Assembly (NCBI RefSeq): GCF_003259435.1
Contig: NZ_QLMA01000012.1
Location: 58,289 to 122,288, forward strand
Direction of reading: 5' to 3'
Source: Chitinophaga dinghuensis
GTDB lineage: Bacteria; Bacteroidota; Bacteroidia; Chitinophagales; Chitinophagaceae
Length of the DNA stretch: 64,000 nt
Shown one piece after another: positions 62,675-64,000 of this stretch (positions are counted from its first letter, which is position 1; every line of letters starts with the position of its first letter). The notes under the pieces were generated by a model. That model did not search any database. It saw only the letters and a program-made list of their open reading frames with translations, and was not told the origin of the DNA. The translations under genes were made by a program, and so were the position numbers.

Positions 62675-63378
62675 TTAAATGCCTGATAGCAGACGATGAA
62701 GTGATTGCGCAACAAATACTGGAACAGTATATCCTGCAATCTGAAGATTTAGTATTGGTGGCCAAGTGCAGGAATGCCATGCAGGCATTTGCCCAGTTGG
62801 AGCAAAACGCCATAGACCTGATTTTCCTGGATATTGAAATGCCGCTGGTAAGTGGTATTACCTTTCTGAAAAGCTTACCGCATCCGCCAAAAATCATATT
62901 TACTACTGCCTATGCAGAATATGCATTACAAGGCTATGAGTTGAATGTCTCCGATTATTTACTGAAACCATTTTCCTTCGAAAGATTCAGTCAGGCTGTA
63001 GAGAAGGTACGCCAGCAACTGGCCTCCAGGAAGCCGGAAACCGATGTATCCGAGCCAGATGATGCCTGCCTGATAATAAAAGAAAAAGGAGCACTGATGA
63101 AAATCCCTTATGATGAGGTGTTGTACATTGAAGGTTCCCGGGATTATGTAAAGGTGGTCCTTTCTGGTAAATCACATTTGGTTCATCTAACAATGAAGAA
63201 GCTGGAATCTATGTTACCCGGACATTTATTTGTTCGCTCCCATAAATCCTATATTGTATCGGTTCCAAAGATCAAGCTGATTAAAGCCGCAGAGCTGGTG
63301 ATGGCCAACCAAGAGATTATTCCTTTAAGTCCGAACTACAAGGATACGGTGGTAAAATGCTTTAGTGTGGGCAAATAG
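62671..63378 (+). CDS. LytTR-type response regulator
   Basis: 235 residues. Receiver domain with acidic pocket IADDEVI, phosphoacceptor in IDLIFLDIEMPLVSGITFLK, Lys in SDYLLKPFSFERF. LytTR domain (about 130-235): YDEVLYIEGSRDYVKVVLSG, LVHLTMKKLESMLPGHLFVR, SHKSYIVSVPKIKLI. ATGA overlap with the kinase gene indicates coupled translation. Likely binds the direct repeat at 61510-61540. Confidence 0.95.
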   Translation: MIKCLIADDEVIAQQILEQYILQSEDLVLVAKCRNAMQAFAQLEQNAIDLIFLDIEMPLVSGITFLKSLPHPPKIIFTTAYAEYALQGYELNVSDYLLKPFSFERFSQAVEKVRQQLASRKPETDVSEPDDACLIIKEKGALMKIPYDEVLYIEGSRDYVKVVLSGKSHLVHLTMKKLESMLPGHLFVRSHKSYIVSVPKIKLIKAAELVMANQEIIPLSPNYKDTVVKCFSVGK

Positions 63379-63393
63379 CTAACAACCATGTAT

Positions 63394-63437
63394 AAACGAA
63401 AAAAAGGATTGTCTTGCGACAATCCTTTTTTTCGTTT
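63394..63437. terminator. Bidirectional terminator after the LytTR gene
   Basis: Perfect 20-base arms around TTGC, with T-runs on both strands; serves the LytTR gene (+) and the T9SS-tailed gene (-). Confidence 0.93.
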
Positions 63438-63439
63438 CG

Positions 63440-64000
63440 TTATAGTTTAATTATTTTCCGGACCTCATATTCTTTATCCGCTTGTACCCCTATCAGGTAA
63501 GTCCCTTGCGGTAAGTTGCCTATACTGAATGGCACTTCATGATTCTTCGCATTAGGCGAAGTACGCATCTCCATAAGGTTACCGTCATTAAAGTAAATCA
63601 GCCGGATCGTTACAGGCGCTTCTTTGGAGAGTTCCACATTGACTTTAAACTGACCCGTAGTTGGGTTAGGGAATACGGTGATATTTCTGATCAGTTTTTC
63701 ACGGTATCCTAAGAGGCTGTCTACATTTCCTCGCTCTTGTTCCGGCAGTACGATCACCGTTTTCGTGATTGCATCCGCACATTCTCCTAGTCGCGTGAAC
63801 AGTTGAATATTATAGGTTCCTGTTTTATTGAACAGCAGTTGTCTTACGCTACCATCGGCGCTGGCCCCAGCTTCCCTTATGCCTTCAGGCAGGGTCCATT
63901 CCAGCGCCAGTGGCTTAGGTTTGGAGATATCCACCAGGATCAGCGTATCGCCAAGGGTGTTGTAGGAAGACATGAGGAAATCAGCTTTCAGTACGCTCAA
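63440..64000 (-). CDS. T9SS-secreted protein, C-terminal part (5' end beyond window)
   Basis: The minus-strand frame is open at the window edge; 186 C-terminal residues are visible. A PKD-like beta domain (LEWTLPEGIREAGASADGSV, NKTGTYNIQLFTRLGECADA) is followed by a type A T9SS sorting domain: ITVFPNPTTGQFKVNVELSK, VTIRLIYFNDGNLMEMRTS, IGNLPQGTYLIGVQADKEYE and VRKIIKL at the end. The protein is therefore secreted or anchored by the type IX system; its main domain is outside the window. Confidence 0.92.
   Translation of the reverse strand: MSVLKADFLMSSYNTLGDTLILVDISKPKPLALEWTLPEGIREAGASADGSVRQLLFNKTGTYNIQLFTRLGECADAITKTVIVLPEQERGNVDSLLGYREKLIRNITVFPNPTTGQFKVNVELSKEAPVTIRLIYFNDGNLMEMRTSPNAKNHEVPFSIGNLPQGTYLIGVQADKEYEVRKIIKL

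Overview
The window looks like chromosomal DNA of a Bacteroidota bacterium, most likely of the family Chitinophagaceae (Chitinophaga-like). Reasons: several TonB-dependent and related outer-membrane barrels, an ECF sigma/FecR/STN-TonB receptor cassette, a GLPGLI protein, a type IX secretion (T9SS) sorting tail, LytS/LytTR regulators, and repeated promoters with the Bacteroidota -7 element TAnnTTTG. I saw no rRNA, tRNA, CRISPR array or insertion sequence. The genus is inference.

Layout. 1-5.2 kb: surface-signalling cassette (STN-type TonB receptor, FecR anti-sigma, ECF sigma). 5.4-8.2 kb: secreted barrel-like protein and a transglutaminase-like protein. 8.3-13.7 kb: two small regulons. One is an ArsR-rhodanese fusion whose operator is repeated before an MFS transporter. 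The other is a TPR/LuxR-type membrane regulator whose direct-repeat operators precede its own gene, a small DUF4870-like membrane protein and a probable small RNA. 13.8-15.4 kb: SRPBCC protein and an AraC regulator. 15.5-17.5 kb: an AT-rich two-gene ATPase + RloB (RloAB/AbiL-like) putative anti-phage module. 17.5-23.7 kb: small accessory genes, two AraC regulators, an astacin-type protease. 24.1-28 kb: GLPGLI protein with its barrel partner, and a candidate small RNA. 28.1-32.2 kb: SNF2 helicase. 32.2-33.4 kb: a valine-rich leader peptide with alternative stems ahead of an EamA/DMT transporter. 33.5-34.9 kb: 2OG-Fe(II) oxygenase and GH16 lipoprotein. 35-40.5 kb: DUF4132-type giant protein and small partner. 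40.6-44.8 kb: alpha/beta hydrolase, MocR regulator, and an operon of a ferritin-like diiron protein with bioB. 44.9-46.8 kb: phosphoesterase, TPR protein, DUF4180. 47.1-51 kb: a Kdp-like sensor that lacks its ATPase domain, a sigma-54 activator, and a barrel porin, with a sigma-54 promoter and dyad enhancer candidates. 51.3-58.9 kb: secreted proteins, a siderophore-type TonB receptor, a short UvrA paralogue. 59-63.4 kb: barrel receptor divergent from a LytS/LytTR pair with direct repeats between them. 63.4 kb-end: C-terminal part of a T9SS-secreted protein.

Most genes are ordinary for the lineage. The parts most worth following are regulatory or contextual: the TTGTAG-N5-TTGTAG regulon with its small RNA, the Val-leader attenuator, the MocR/diiron/bioB unit, the shared ArsR-rhodanese operator, the ATPase-less sensor, and the RloAB-type module. 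All functional assignments rest on reading motifs by eye; no database search was possible.
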